Of a DNA stretch of 64,000 nt, positions 24,787-33,893 are shown one piece after another. Numbering within the stretch: the first letter of the stretch is position 1; the number at the start of each line of letters is the position of its first letter. Source of the stretch: Arthrobacter sp. zg-Y820 (lineage in GTDB: Bacteria > Actinomycetota > Actinomycetes > Actinomycetales > Micrococcaceae); contig NZ_CP126247.1 of assembly GCF_030142155.1 (NCBI RefSeq), forward strand, positions 1-64,000, given 5' to 3'. Position numbers and translations under genes: made by a program. The notes beneath the pieces are model-generated. The model had not been told where the DNA came from, searched no databases, and was given only the letters and a program-made list of their open reading frames with translations.

Positions 24787-26201
24787 GAGCCGCTTACCTC
24801 CTGTTCCCTCTTGGACTTGCGCTGGACTGATCCCACCGGTGATTCCTGCATGGCCGGCACCATTGGGCCGGTCAGCGGACCGGTGGCCGCCGGGCGGCGG
24901 GCCGCCTCGGAGATCAGCAGCAGCAGCGCCACGATGATCCAGTTGGCCAGCAGTGAGGAGCCGCCCGCGGACATGAACGGCGTGGTCAGGCCGGTGAGCG
25001 GAATCAGGCGGGTGACGCCTCCGATCACCACGAAGCACTGCAGGGCAATGGTGAAGGACAGGCCGCAGGCGAGCAGCTTTCCGAATCCGTCGCGGGTGCC
25101 CAATGCGGCGCGGAAGCCGCGGGACACCAGCAGGACGTAGAGCAGCACGATCGCGAAGATGCCGATCAGGCCCAGTTCCTCGCCCAGCGCGGCGATGATC
25201 ATGTCGGAGTTCGCATAGGTGACCAGGTCCGGCCGGCCCTGGCCGAGCCCGGTGCCGATGAGCCCGCCGCTGGCGAGCCCGTACAGGCCCTGCACCACCT
25301 GGTAGCTTCCGCCGCCGATTCGGGTGTACACCTCCGGGTCGAAGGCATTCAGCCAGCCGTCGATCCGCAGACCGACGTGGCTGAACAGCTGCATGGCGAC
25401 ATAACCGCCGGCTCCGAGCAGGGCGAGGCCGATCAGCACCCAGCTGACCCGGCTGGTGGCGACATAGATCATCGCCATGAAGAGGCCGAAGAACAGGATG
25501 GAGGAGCCGAGGTCGCGCTGGAAGACAAGCACGCCGATGCTGACAATCCAGGCCGCCATCATGGGGCCGAGGTCCTTGAAGCGGGGGAGCTGCAGCGGGC
25601 CGACCTTGCGCCCGGCCAGCAGGATCAGGTCACGGTTGGTGGAAAGATACCCCGCGAAGAATATGGCCAGCGTGATCTTGGCGATTTCACCGGGCTGGAA
25701 GGTGCCGATGCCGACGTTGATCCAGATCCGGGCGCCATTGATTTCCAGGCCCAGCGGGGTCAGCGGCAGCAGCAGCAGAATGGCGCTGACGATGAGCGAA
25801 ATGTACGTGTAGCGGCGCAGGATCCGGTGGTCCTTGATCAGGAACAGGACGGCGACGGCGGCGGCCACGGCCACGGCGCTCCAGAGCAGCTGCCGGTCGG
25901 CCGCGTTGTCGTCCATGGCGATGTCCAGCCGGTGAATCATGGCGAGGCCGATGCCGTTGAGCGCCGTCACGATGGGAAGTATTACCGGATCGGCATATTT
26001 GGCCCGGAACCGCAGCACGATGTGGAAGACCAGGACCAGGCCCACCAGGGTGGCGCCCTGCGTCCAGAAATCGGAGTCGAAGGCCCGGTCCTGGTCCAGG
26101 CCGACCACCATGTTGGCGCCGACACCGACGGCCAGGGCGAGCAGCAGGAGCACGGCTTCGATGTTGCGCCGTGATTTGGGAACTGTCAGTACGTCACTCA
26201 T
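24783..26201 (-). CDS. rodA: SEDS peptidoglycan polymerase RodA/FtsW family
   Basis: Polytopic glycosyltransferase that polymerises lipid II. 472 residues with about twelve transmembrane helices; SEDS signature stretches include INGARIWINVGIGTFQPGEIAKI, here given as the GTFQPGEIAKI core, FQRDLGSSILFFGLF, and the late PLTGLTTPFMSAGGSSL segment. The conserved Asp in the QRDLG loop is present. The order rodA-pbpA indicates a cognate polymerase/transpeptidase pair under control of the adjacent kinases and phosphatase. Start ATG overlaps the pstP stop by one base. Confidence 0.94.
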   Translation of the reverse strand: MSDVLTVPKSRRNIEAVLLLLALAVGVGANMVVGLDQDRAFDSDFWTQGATLVGLVLVFHIVLRFRAKYADPVILPIVTALNGIGLAMIHRLDIAMDDNAADRQLLWSAVAVAAAVAVLFLIKDHRILRRYTYISLIVSAILLLLPLTPLGLEINGARIWINVGIGTFQPGEIAKITLAIFFAGYLSTNRDLILLAGRKVGPLQLPRFKDLGPMMAAWIVSIGVLVFQRDLGSSILFFGLFMAMIYVATSRVSWVLIGLALLGAGGYVAMQLFSHVGLRIDGWLNAFDPEVYTRIGGGSYQVVQGLYGLASGGLIGTGLGQGRPDLVTYANSDMIIAALGEELGLIGIFAIVLLYVLLVSRGFRAALGTRDGFGKLLACGLSFTIALQCFVVIGGVTRLIPLTGLTTPFMSAGGSSLLANWIIVALLLLISEAARRPAATGPLTGPMVPAMQESPVGSVQRKSKREQEVSGS

Positions 26202-27730
26202 TATTTCTGCCCTCCGCAGTCATCCGGAGTGGCAGCAGGCTTCGCGGCCGCCGACGGGCTGGCGGATGCCGTGGGTGTGGAGGCCGCGCCGGCTTTGGCG
26301 GGAGTGTTCGGAGCGGGCTCGCAGGCGCTTGCCTGGGCCGTTCCCCTGAGATCCTCGACGATTTGCTCGGCATGGAGCAGGTCCTTGGCAGGAATCGTGC
26401 CTTCGACCCGGTTGCGCTGGTATTCGGGCAGGCTGTCGACGGGGATGTCGGTCCGTTCAGTGACGGTGGACAGCCGGATCGGGCCCAGCGACTGCGAGAC
26501 GCCGTTGTAGATGGCGACGTTGTTGTCGCTCGCTCCAACGTAGTAGCGCGTCTGGGTCCAGGTGTAGCCGACCCAGAGGACGGCTGCCAGCAGGACCGTT
26601 ATCAGGGCCAGGATGGCGGGGACCAGCCAGCGGCGCTGCTTGGGCGGGTCCTGGTCCGGTGCCGGGTCCGTTTCGGGCGCGGCTTTGTGGGTGAGCAGGC
26701 GCGCGGCGCGGCGTTCGGCCGTCCGCTTGGTGACGATGGGGATCTGCCCGGTCTCGGTGGCGAGGGAGGCCGCCCCCACCAGGATGTGCGGGCGGGAGGA
26801 AAGGTCCTGCCGGATGAGGTCGGCACGGATCGGTTGATCGCCGAGGGCGTCGTCCAAGCCGTCGTCGTCGCCGGTTCCGGCCGGGAGGTCCCGCGCGTCG
26901 CCGGCGTCGGTCGCCCGTTCGTGGACGGCCGCCTGCAGCGACGAGCCGGCGGACAGCGCGCTCCGGGCCGCTGAGGAGGACTCCAGGGGAAGAACGGAAT
27001 CATCGGGAACCTCGGTGATCTCAACTACCGCCACCGTCACGTTGTCCGGTGACCCGCCCGCGAGGGTGAGTTCGACCAGAATGTCGACGCAGCGCTGGAG
27101 GTCCCTGGTCTCCCGGAGCACGGCCTCGATGTCGGAGTCCCGCAGGACGGCCGTGAGACCGTCGGAACACAGGAGCCACTTCTCTCCGGCTTCCACCTCG
27201 AAGGTTGCCAGGTCAAGTTCCGGGCTGGCATCCACATCGCCGAGGACGCGCATGAGGACGTTTTTGTGCGGATGGACTTCAGCTTCGTCGGGACGCAGCC
27301 GGCCCTCGTCAATCAGTCGTTGGACGAAGGTGTGGTCGATGCTGATCTGCTCGAAGACGCCGTTTTTCAGCCGGTAGGCCCGCGAATCCCCGATATGGGC
27401 GAAAGCGAAGCGGTTCTCGTTCAGCAGCAGGGCGGTGACGGTTGTGCCCATTCCGGACAGCTGCGGGCTCGTGGTCACCAGCTCGGAGAGGAGGGAGTTC
27501 GCGGCCTGGATTTCATCCGCGAGGACGGTGAGGGGTTCGTCGTCGTGCGTTCCGCTGTCCAGATGGACCAGGTCCAGAACTGTGGAGGCAGACGCAACAT
27601 TGCCGCCGGCATGACCGCCCATGCCGTCGGCGACGACGGCAAGATAGCGGCCGACATAGGCGGAATCGTCATTCTTCAAACGAACCATGCCCACATCGGA
27701 CCGTGCTGCGTAGTTGAGCACCAGGGCCAC
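26201..27730 (-). CDS. pstP: PP2C-family serine/threonine phosphatase PstP
   Basis: Dephosphorylates PknA/PknB and their targets. The 509-residue protein has a PP2C catalytic domain (about 5-240) with metal ligands in VVADGMGGH (Asp35), IGDSRAY, LLCSDGLT and GGSPDNVTV. A Ser/Ala/Asp-rich linker, one transmembrane helix (LVPAILALITVLLAAVLWVGY) and an extracellular domain ending in a Pro/Ala tail follow. GTG start at 27730, two bases after the fhaB stop region. It forms a kinase-phosphatase module with both kinases in the same operon. Confidence 0.94.
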   Translation of the reverse strand: MALVLNYAARSDVGMVRLKNDDSAYVGRYLAVVADGMGGHAGGNVASASTVLDLVHLDSGTHDDEPLTVLADEIQAANSLLSELVTTSPQLSGMGTTVTALLLNENRFAFAHIGDSRAYRLKNGVFEQISIDHTFVQRLIDEGRLRPDEAEVHPHKNVLMRVLGDVDASPELDLATFEVEAGEKWLLCSDGLTAVLRDSDIEAVLRETRDLQRCVDILVELTLAGGSPDNVTVAVVEITEVPDDSVLPLESSSAARSALSAGSSLQAAVHERATDAGDARDLPAGTGDDDGLDDALGDQPIRADLIRQDLSSRPHILVGAASLATETGQIPIVTKRTAERRAARLLTHKAAPETDPAPDQDPPKQRRWLVPAILALITVLLAAVLWVGYTWTQTRYYVGASDNNVAIYNGVSQSLGPIRLSTVTERTDIPVDSLPEYQRNRVEGTIPAKDLLHAEQIVEDLRGTAQASACEPAPNTPAKAGAASTPTASASPSAAAKPAATPDDCGGQK

Positions 27731-27732
27731 GG

Positions 27733-28218
27733 CTATGGCCTCAACTCAAGGACCGTCTTACCGATGCGGATGGGAACTCCCGGTTCCACCGGCAGGGCAC
27801 GCGTCAGCTGGCTGCCGCCGAGGAAGGTGCCGTTGGTGGAGCCGAGGTCCTCGATGAACCAGCGGCTGCCCTGGGGGAACAAGCGGGCGTGGCGGCCGGA
27901 GGCATAGTCGTCCTCCAGCACGAGCGTGGCTTCCTGGGCGCGTCCCAGCAGAATCGGGCTGGAGGCCAGTTCCAGGGTGGTGCCGCGCAAGGGTCCCTCG
28001 GTCACGACCACCTGGCGCGCGGGGGCCTTTGCCGGAGCGGGAACCTGCTTCTCCAGGGCCGGATTTCGGCGGACCTGCCGCGCGCTGGGCGTACCGGTCC
28101 GGTTGCGGCTGCCGACCACCAGATCGCGGCGGATAGCACCGACAACACTGACGACCATCACCCACAGCAGGATCAGGAACCCGTACCGGAGCAGGGTCAC
28201 AATCAATTCACCGCCCAC
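27733..28218 (-). CDS. fhaB: FHA domain protein FhaB
   Basis: Phosphothreonine-binding adaptor. 161 residues: an N-terminal transmembrane helix (FLILLWVMVVSVVGAI), a basic linker, and an FHA domain (about 75-155) with LLGRAQEATLVL, the GRH motif and DLGSTNGTFLGG. It matches the FhaB/FipA place in the mycobacterial operon, where it links kinases to the divisome. The GTG start overlaps the fhaA stop by one base. Confidence 0.93.
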   Translation of the reverse strand: MGGELIVTLLRYGFLILLWVMVVSVVGAIRRDLVVGSRNRTGTPSARQVRRNPALEKQVPAPAKAPARQVVVTEGPLRGTTLELASSPILLGRAQEATLVLEDDYASGRHARLFPQGSRWFIEDLGSTNGTFLGGSQLTRALPVEPGVPIRIGKTVLELRP

Positions 28219-28946
28219 TAACGTCCCCCGGCCCGAACCGGAAGGAGCCGGAACGTAATTCGGGTGCGACCCATGGCAATAGTGGAACCATCCGTAAGAT
28301 CTGCTTCCCCTTGTACTTTTTGGCCGTTGACGAAGCTTCCGTTTGTGGAACCGAGGTCGATGGCGCGGCTGACACCATTTTCGGTGCGGATTTCCAGATG
28401 CCGGCGGGAAACGCCGGTGTCATCAACGAGGATATCCGCCTCGGAGGACCGGCCGAGAACAACCGACGGAGCATTCAGTGAATACCGTTGGCCGTCAATG
28501 TCCAAAACGGGCTGCATCCGACCCGGGCCCTGGCGCGGGCTGGGCGGGGTTACCTGGCGCGGAGCGGGTGCCCCGGCCTTTTCCGTTGAGGAATCCACCT
28601 CGAGGACGCCGGGCTTCAGTGCCGAGTCGCGCGTGAAGGACACGCGGACCGGTCCCTGGAGAGTGTAGGACTGGCTCCTGGCGTGCTTGATGACGACGTC
28701 GCACAGCTCCTCGGCCAGCGGTGCGCCCCATTCCTGGGCGCGCTTGAAATCGGCGTCGGACAGCCGGGCAGTAAAGACGTTCGGTGCCAGCGTGCGCCCC
28801 TGACCCACGGTGAAGGAGCGTTCATCGAGTTCGCGCCGCATGGCGATGGCCAGCTCCAGGGGTTCCACTCGGCCGGATGAGCCCGAGGAGAAGGCACCGC
28901 GCACCACTTTTTCGATTCCGCGTTCGACGTTGTCGAGTAAGCCCAT
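28218..28946 (-). CDS. fhaA: DUF3662/FHA domain protein FhaA
   Basis: First gene of the cell-wall kinase operon. ATG 28946 (MGLLDNVERGIEKVVRGAF) has GGAGG upstream and gives 242 residues. The N-terminal DUF3662 domain (about 1-125) is followed by a Pro-rich linker and a C-terminal FHA domain with VVLGRSSEADILVDD, SRRHLEIR and DLGSTNGSFVNGQ. In mycobacteria FhaA binds phosphorylated MviN/MurJ and RodA-PbpA. The frame is open to 29102, but the extra 52 residues are not FhaA-like. Confidence 0.93.
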   Translation of the reverse strand: MGLLDNVERGIEKVVRGAFSSGSSGRVEPLELAIAMRRELDERSFTVGQGRTLAPNVFTARLSDADFKRAQEWGAPLAEELCDVVIKHARSQSYTLQGPVRVSFTRDSALKPGVLEVDSSTEKAGAPAPRQVTPPSPRQGPGRMQPVLDIDGQRYSLNAPSVVLGRSSEADILVDDTGVSRRHLEIRTENGVSRAIDLGSTNGSFVNGQKVQGEADLTDGSTIAMGRTRITFRLLPVRAGGR

Positions 28947-29399
28947 GTTCGCCTCCTTCCCTAGGTCCTGATTCTGTCTTCGATGTCCGGCGGACACTCC
29001 GGCAAATCGTTGGGCCAACGTGCAAAGTGGCGGCCCCGGACGCATCGGAGGTGCCCCTTGGGGCGAATCCGGCGCAGCGGCAAGGCAGGCCAAAAGGTAC
29101 ACAGGTCCTCTTCGATAGTACTGGGGACAGCTGAGAAATGTCTTAACGCGGCTCCGGCGCCGGGAGGGTGTCGGGAGGGTGTCGGCTGGGCGGGCGCCGG
29201 CACAGGTTCGACGCCGGAACTGCTTCCCGAGGAAGTTGGGGAACCCAAAAACCGCGGAATCACAGGGTTTATGGACGGCTGTTCCGGCCGTTTAGGTGTT
29301 TGCCCAAAATATGGGTATGCTTGATTCTGCTGTTCCCGAGGAATCGAGACGCCAACGGTTGTGAGACTGAGGGCACACGCTCCACGGGAAACCATTTAG
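28947..29399. promoter_or_regulatory. Divergent non-coding region between fhaA and tRNA-Leu
   Basis: 453 bases without a credible gene. It must hold the promoter of the fhaA-pknB operon and that of tRNA-Leu. I could not assign -35/-10 boxes with confidence. An 11-bp unit CGGGAGGGTGT is tandemly duplicated at 29161-29182. Confidence 0.5.
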
Positions 29400-29482
29400 G
29401 CGCGAGTGGCGGAACGGCAGACGCGCTGGCTTCAGGTGCCAGTGTCCGAAAGGGCGTGGGGGTTCAAATCCCCCCTCGCGCA
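29400..29482 (+). tRNA. tRNA-Leu (CAG anticodon)
   Basis: An 83-base class II tRNA. Acceptor GCGCGAG/CTCGCGC pairs fully with discriminator A at 29482. The anticodon stem CTGGC/GCCAG holds anticodon CAG at 29433-29435. A variable arm (TGTCCGAAAGGGCG) and T-arm GGGGGTTCAAATCCCCC are present. Confidence 0.95.
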
Positions 29483-29489
29483 CAAAACG

Positions 29490-29525
29490 AATCACCCCGG
29501 TTGAACAGACCGGGGTGATTTTTTT
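29490..29525 (+). terminator. Terminator after tRNA-Leu
   Basis: A perfect 12-bp stem AATCACCCCGGT (29490-29501) and ACCGGGGTGATT (29509-29520) with a 7-base loop, followed by a run of T. Canonical intrinsic terminator. Confidence 0.95.
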
Positions 29526-29715
29526 ATGCCCGACGGCGGCGGCTGCCCGGCACGTCCGGCGGCGGTCGGCGGCGGATCAGCCCCATCGTCGGGCCTTAAC
29601 GCCGGAAGGCCGCCGGTAAACCGGCAGCCTTCACTCCCGGCGCTGTTCCTCGGTTGCCCGTGGAACCGCGCCATCCTTCGTACAGCTAACCCCCGCTGAA
29701 GCCCTTGGTGAGGTT

Positions 29716-30147
29716 CTAGCGGCGCTGTTTCGGCGGCTTAGCAGCGATGTGCGCGGCGTCCCTGGCCTTGCGCTCCTTCTTGGCCTCTGCTTCCTTCACA
29801 CGCTTGGCCTCGTCGCGCACAGCAGCAAAGCTGGCGCGTTCTTCAACCAGCCAGGCCGGCGGTGCGGCCAGCAGTGCAGTGATTTCAGCGGTGGTCAGGG
29901 CGTCCGTGATGCCGGAGCGGGTGAGGCCGCCAATGGAAATGTTGAGTTTCTGGGCCACGACGGGACGGGGGTGCGGGCCGTTGCGGCGCAGGTCAATGAG
30001 CCACTGCGGGGGATTGGCCTGAAGCTCATCAAACTGGGCCCGGGAAATAGGCCCGTCCTGGAACTCCTGCGGCGCGGCGGGCAGGTAGATGCCCAGTTTC
30101 TTGGCTGCCGTGGCAGGTTTCATGGATTGGGATTTCTCGGAAGTCAT
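29716..30147 (-). CDS. DUF5997 family protein
   Basis: A 143-residue soluble protein of unknown function that I match to DUF5997. Conserved core KKLGIYLPAAPQEFQ, NPPQWLIDLRRNGPHPRPV, LNISIGGLTRSGI and PPAWLVEERA; the last 35 residues are a lysine/alanine-rich coiled tail. It is divergent from the LysR-effector-domain gene at 30340, a pairing seen in other actinobacteria as far as I recall. No catalytic motif is visible. Confidence 0.8.
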   Translation of the reverse strand: MTSEKSQSMKPATAAKKLGIYLPAAPQEFQDGPISRAQFDELQANPPQWLIDLRRNGPHPRPVVAQKLNISIGGLTRSGITDALTTAEITALLAAPPAWLVEERASFAAVRDEAKRVKEAEAKKERKARDAAHIAAKPPKQRR

Positions 30148-30219
30148 CTAATAAGGGTATCCGGCGCAGGAGACCTGGGTATCCCGCTGCGGGTGCTCCG
30201 CCGTGGATGCTGCCGAATG

Positions 30220-30299
30220 GGGGAGCACACGGGGAGCACACGGGGAGAACACGAGGGTGAACACGAGGGAGAACAGGGGCAGCACACGGCGGAGAACAC
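30220..30299. repeat. 11-12 bp tandem repeat array between divergent genes
   Basis: Seven contiguous units: GGGGAGCACAC (30220 and 30231), GGGGAGAACAC (30242), GAGGGTGAACAC (30253), GAGGGAGAACA (30265), GGGGCAGCACAC (30276) and GGCGGAGAACAC (30288). The consensus is GRGGRGMACAC. The array fills most of the DUF5997/LysR-domain intergenic region, where promoters and operators should be. Confidence 0.85.
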
Positions 30300-30339
30300 T
30301 GCGGAAGGAACGGTGACTCTCCTGGGCTAACCTGAAAAG

Positions 30340-31134
30340 GTGCCAACAGAAACCCCCCGCCACAAGCCCCGCCCCGCCCGTCCGCTGACGCTGGCCTACG
30401 TTCCCGGCGTGACGCCCGGCAAATGGATTGGCCGGTGGAACGAACGGCAGGACCGTGAACTGCAGGCCTATCAGTGCCCGGAAGACGCGGTTCTGGATGA
30501 ACTGCGGGCCGGCCGGGCCGACGTGGTGTTTGTCCGTGTTCCGGACGAGGGCTACATCCGTCCGGCCGACCTGAGCGTTGTCGCCCTCTATGACGAGCGT
30601 CCGGTTGTCGCTGCCGCGAAGGACTCCGCGGTCGCCGCGTTCGATGAACTGGATCTGGCGGATCTGGCCGGCGAGAACCTGCTGGACCTGCAGGAAATGG
30701 GCGGCGCCGACGTCGGCATGGAAGTGGTGGCCTCGGGCGCGGGCCTGCTGATCCTGCCCATGGCCGTGGCCAAGCTGTACTCGCGCCGCGACGTCGTGTC
30801 CCGGCCGGTGTCCGGTGTTCCCGGCACCCGCATCGCTGTTGCCTGGCTGGAGGACACCGAGGACGCGGGGGTCGAGGAGCTGGTGGGCATTGTGCGCGGC
30901 CGGACGGCCAACAGCTCGCGCCAGCCCTCGGTCCAGGCGGAGCAGAAGACCACGGCCCGGCAGCGGACCAAGGAACGCCAGAGCAGGAGCGGGGACAAGG
31001 CATCGCCCGCGGCGAAGTCCGGCGGCCGCTCCGGTTCGAAGGGCAGCGGCGGTGCGAAGGGCAGCGCCGGCGGCAAGGGAACTGCGGGCGGCAAGGGCAA
31101 GGGAAGCCGCAAGAGCGGCAAGCCGCGCCGCTAA
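30340..31134 (+). CDS. LysR-type substrate-binding domain protein lacking a DNA-binding HTH, with basic tail
   Basis: 264 residues. Residues about 15-180 resemble the LysR effector-binding fold (LTLAYVPGVTPGKWIGRW, LDELRAGRADVVFVRVP, VVALYDERPVVAAAKDS, VVASGAGLLILPMAVAKLY). There is no N-terminal winged helix. From about 185 the chain is low complexity and strongly basic, ending in a Gly/Lys/Ser/Arg-rich tail like those of histone H1-like bacterial proteins. GTG start at 30340 with GAAAAG upstream. It may sense a small molecule and bind nucleic acid through the tail; that is inference. Confidence 0.8.
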   Translation: MPTETPRHKPRPARPLTLAYVPGVTPGKWIGRWNERQDRELQAYQCPEDAVLDELRAGRADVVFVRVPDEGYIRPADLSVVALYDERPVVAAAKDSAVAAFDELDLADLAGENLLDLQEMGGADVGMEVVASGAGLLILPMAVAKLYSRRDVVSRPVSGVPGTRIAVAWLEDTEDAGVEELVGIVRGRTANSSRQPSVQAEQKTTARQRTKERQSRSGDKASPAAKSGGRSGSKGSGGAKGSAGGKGTAGGKGKGSRKSGKPRR

Positions 31135-31154
31135 ACAGCCCCGAGCCGGCCGGA

Positions 31155-32885
31155 CTAGCGCTCGCCCAGCCGCGGTTTCAGCCGGGACTCCTCCAGATCG
31201 AGCAGCCGCTGCGCGTCCGCTAGGGTCCGGGACGGGAAATATCCCTCCCTGCGGGCCAGCAGCAGGGCCTCGCGTTCGGCGTCCACAACGGCGCGCCGGA
31301 GTTCGCGGTACTGCAGCTGCGGAGTGGGGGACGTGCCGACACCCAGGGCCTTGACCCGCTCCCAGGCCAGTTCGCTGCGCAGGAAGGTGCTTTGCCGCAC
31401 CCGCTCCACCACGTCCGGGTCCACATCCACGTCCTGCTGCAGACAGGCCTGGGGATCTTCCAGGACCTTCAGTCCGGCGTCGCTGATCTGATCCAGCAGG
31501 GTGGCCAGGCTGCGCTGGTCCGCCGCGGCGTTCGCGCCACGGACCCCCAGGATCCGAATCATCCACGGGAGGGTTCCGCCCTGCAGCAGCAGCGTCACCA
31601 CGGCCACCGTGAACGCGATCAGCACCAGCTGCTCCCGGTACGGGGTGGTTTCCGGAAGGGACTGTGCGGCGGCCAGGGTCACCACGCCCCGCATGCCGGA
31701 CCAGCCAATGACCATGCCGCCGCGCCAGTCCAGGCCTTCACTGCGCAGCTGCGTGATGTCCGCCCGCCGGCGCCGGTAGAGGTCCTCCGCGCGATCGGCG
31801 CGGCGCCGGGAGCGTTCGTTCCCCGGTTCCTGCTCCTTGAGCCGGTCCAGCGCCGCGCGGAACCGGTGGGTGCGCCGTTCCTGGTAGCCGACCTTGGCGC
31901 GCAGCAGCAGGATCAGCGGGCCCATCCACGCGAAGCGGAGAAGGATCAGCAGAGCGGTGACAGCCAGGCCGATCCCCACCGACTCGCCGACGGTCAGCAG
32001 ATCCGGATTGATGTTCTCCACCAGATAGCGCAGTTCCAGGCCCATCAGCAGGAAGACGCCGTTTTCCAGCAGGAACTGGACGGTGTGCCAGTTGACGCTG
32101 TCATTGATCCGCGCCTGGGCGCTGAAGGCGGATGCGCTGCGGTGCCCGGTGTACAGCCCGGCCACCACCACGGCCAGCACGCCGGAGGCATGCATTTCCT
32201 CGGCCGGAATGAAGGCCAGGAAAGGCACCACGAAGGAAATGGCGGTGTCCAGGGTTGGATCGTTGAGTTTGGAACGGATCCAGACGGTGGCGACGCCCAC
32301 CAGCAGGCCGACGACGACGGCGGCCGCCACTGCGAACCCGAAGTCCGCCACTCCGGCCCAGATGCTGGACAGGCTGCCGGCGCTGACGGCCAGCGCCGAG
32401 CGCAGCAGCACCAGCGCGGTGGCATCGTTGACCAGCCCCTCGCCTTCGAGCACCGTCACCAGCCGCGGCGGCAGGCCGAGTTTCTTGCCGATGGAGGTGG
32501 CGGCGACGGCGTCCGGCGGGCTGACCACGGCGCCCAGGGCGATGGCGGCGGCCAGGTCCAGGTCCGGCAGCAGCAGGTAGAGCAGCAGGCCGGTGGCGGC
32601 GGCGGAAAACAGGACCAGAAAGACCGACAGGCTGGAAATGGCGCCAAAGTTCCGCCGGAAATCGACCACGGGAACGTTTACCGCGGCGGCGTAGAGCAGC
32701 GGCGGCAGCACTCCCATCAGGATCACGTCATGCGGAACGGTGAACGTCGGCAGCCCCGGCAGGTAGGACAGTCCGAGTCCGACCACCACCAGGATCAGCG
32801 GCGCGGCAATGCCCAGGCGCTTGGAGAAGGCGGCGACGGTGACGATGACGGCCACGCCGATGACAGCAAAGAGAGCTAGTTCCAC
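31155..32885 (-). CDS. Na+/H+ antiporter, CPA1 (NhaP-type) family
   Basis: Exchanges cytoplasmic Na+ or K+ for protons. 576 residues: twelve or so transmembrane helices up to about residue 410 and a cytoplasmic tail of about 165 residues. The ion-binding core is clear: VVSPPDAVAATSIGKKLGLP followed by LEGEGLVNDATALVLL with the conserved Asn-Asp pair, and the later GWSGMRGVVTLAAAQSLP segment typical of CPA1. GTG start. No evident operon partner. Confidence 0.93.
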   Translation of the reverse strand: MELALFAVIGVAVIVTVAAFSKRLGIAAPLILVVVGLGLSYLPGLPTFTVPHDVILMGVLPPLLYAAAVNVPVVDFRRNFGAISSLSVFLVLFSAAATGLLLYLLLPDLDLAAAIALGAVVSPPDAVAATSIGKKLGLPPRLVTVLEGEGLVNDATALVLLRSALAVSAGSLSSIWAGVADFGFAVAAAVVVGLLVGVATVWIRSKLNDPTLDTAISFVVPFLAFIPAEEMHASGVLAVVVAGLYTGHRSASAFSAQARINDSVNWHTVQFLLENGVFLLMGLELRYLVENINPDLLTVGESVGIGLAVTALLILLRFAWMGPLILLLRAKVGYQERRTHRFRAALDRLKEQEPGNERSRRRADRAEDLYRRRRADITQLRSEGLDWRGGMVIGWSGMRGVVTLAAAQSLPETTPYREQLVLIAFTVAVVTLLLQGGTLPWMIRILGVRGANAAADQRSLATLLDQISDAGLKVLEDPQACLQQDVDVDPDVVERVRQSTFLRSELAWERVKALGVGTSPTPQLQYRELRRAVVDAEREALLLARREGYFPSRTLADAQRLLDLEESRLKPRLGER

Positions 32886-32954
32886 GGTTCCATTATCCGC
32901 CAGAGTCGTTCACAGCTGTGAACGACCCCGTTTTCCTCCGCTGAGCGCTAAACG

Positions 32955-33728
32955 CTATGCCACTGCCCAGGAGGTCAGCGTCAGGAAGGCGGCATGGACC
33001 ACCCCGTAAATGGCGTAAACGGTGACCGGAACCATGAGGGCCCATTCGCGCCAGGACCCCGCGGCGCCGATCAGCGGCAGTGACATGCAGCCGCTGCTGC
33101 GCCACAGCTTGTTCAGCACGGGCATGCCCGCCAGGGACCGCGGACGCTTGATCCGGAGCGGCCACAGGATCATGACCCCCTGGTGCGTCAGCAGGTCGCC
33201 GACGATGTGTACGGCGACACCCAGCCCAACGGCCACGGGCAGCCAGTCGTTGTTTTCCGGTGCGTAAATGGCAATGAAGGCGGACAACCCCAGCGCCAGC
33301 AGCCAGCTGCGGCCCGGGCCGCCGGCTATCTTGAGCGCCTTCAGCGCGAACCCCATCAGGAGCACTGACAGCAGTCCGGCACCCACGGCCAAGGAGCCGA
33401 AGAAGGGGACGACGGCGGTGACCTTGCCCAGGGCCGTGGCCAGTGCGACGAACACCGCCAGTCCGAGCAGGGAGTGCGTGCCGCGGCGGTGTCCGCCGCT
33501 GATGCGCTCGGTGATCCGGGCCAGGATCTTCGTGATCGGCGGCAGGGAATGGGCAATCGTTCCGCTGTGATGGTCGAGGTCCGGAAGCAGGGCGGCCCCG
33601 GCGGTGAGGAGTGCCCCGGTGACCACGCCCAGGGGAGTGACCGGATACCAGCCAAGGGCGTGCGGTGCGGTTGAAGCGACGGCAATCCAGGCTGCGGCGC
33701 CTGATGCTGCGTGATGACCACCCATCAT
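32955..33728 (-). CDS. YdjM-type membrane metal-dependent hydrolase
   Basis: A 257-residue polytopic membrane protein with the DUF457/YdjM metal-ligand pattern: MGGHHAAS at the start, LLPDLDHHSG, GGHRRGTHSLLG and HIVGDLLTHQGVM. Six or so hydrophobic helices. Members are predicted membrane-bound hydrolases; in E. coli YdjM is an SOS gene, but no LexA box was found here. Substrate unknown. A second ATG lies one codon inside the start. Confidence 0.88.
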   Translation of the reverse strand: MMGGHHAASGAAAWIAVASTAPHALGWYPVTPLGVVTGALLTAGAALLPDLDHHSGTIAHSLPPITKILARITERISGGHRRGTHSLLGLAVFVALATALGKVTAVVPFFGSLAVGAGLLSVLLMGFALKALKIAGGPGRSWLLALGLSAFIAIYAPENNDWLPVAVGLGVAVHIVGDLLTHQGVMILWPLRIKRPRSLAGMPVLNKLWRSSGCMSLPLIGAAGSWREWALMVPVTVYAIYGVVHAAFLTLTSWAVA

Positions 33729-33847
33729 GGTGCGTGGGGTCCTTCCATAGGGCGGTGTGAAGCACCGAAAATTTCGTAACTTCTTATGCTTTCACGCGGC
33801 ACTGACACTTCTTTCCCGGCAGTTCCTGCAGTACCTCCGGACGCAGC

Positions 33848-33881
33848 GACGGCGGGACACCCGTGAAGGTGCCCCGCCGTC
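33848..33881 (-). terminator. Terminator of the gntK-gntP operon
   Basis: Stem GACGGCGGG..CACC/GGTG..CCCGCCGTC across 33848-33881 with a short loop, lying 13 bases past the gntP stop on the minus strand. Confidence 0.75.
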
Positions 33882-33893
33882 GTCGTGCGCTGT

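Noticed and set aside
30220..30299. CRISPR-like array
   Set aside because: Units are only 11-12 bp and contiguous, with no unique spacers and no cas genes.
32955..33728. LexA/SOS control of the YdjM-like gene
   Set aside because: I looked upstream for an actinobacterial SOS box (GAAC-N4-GTTC type) and did not find one.
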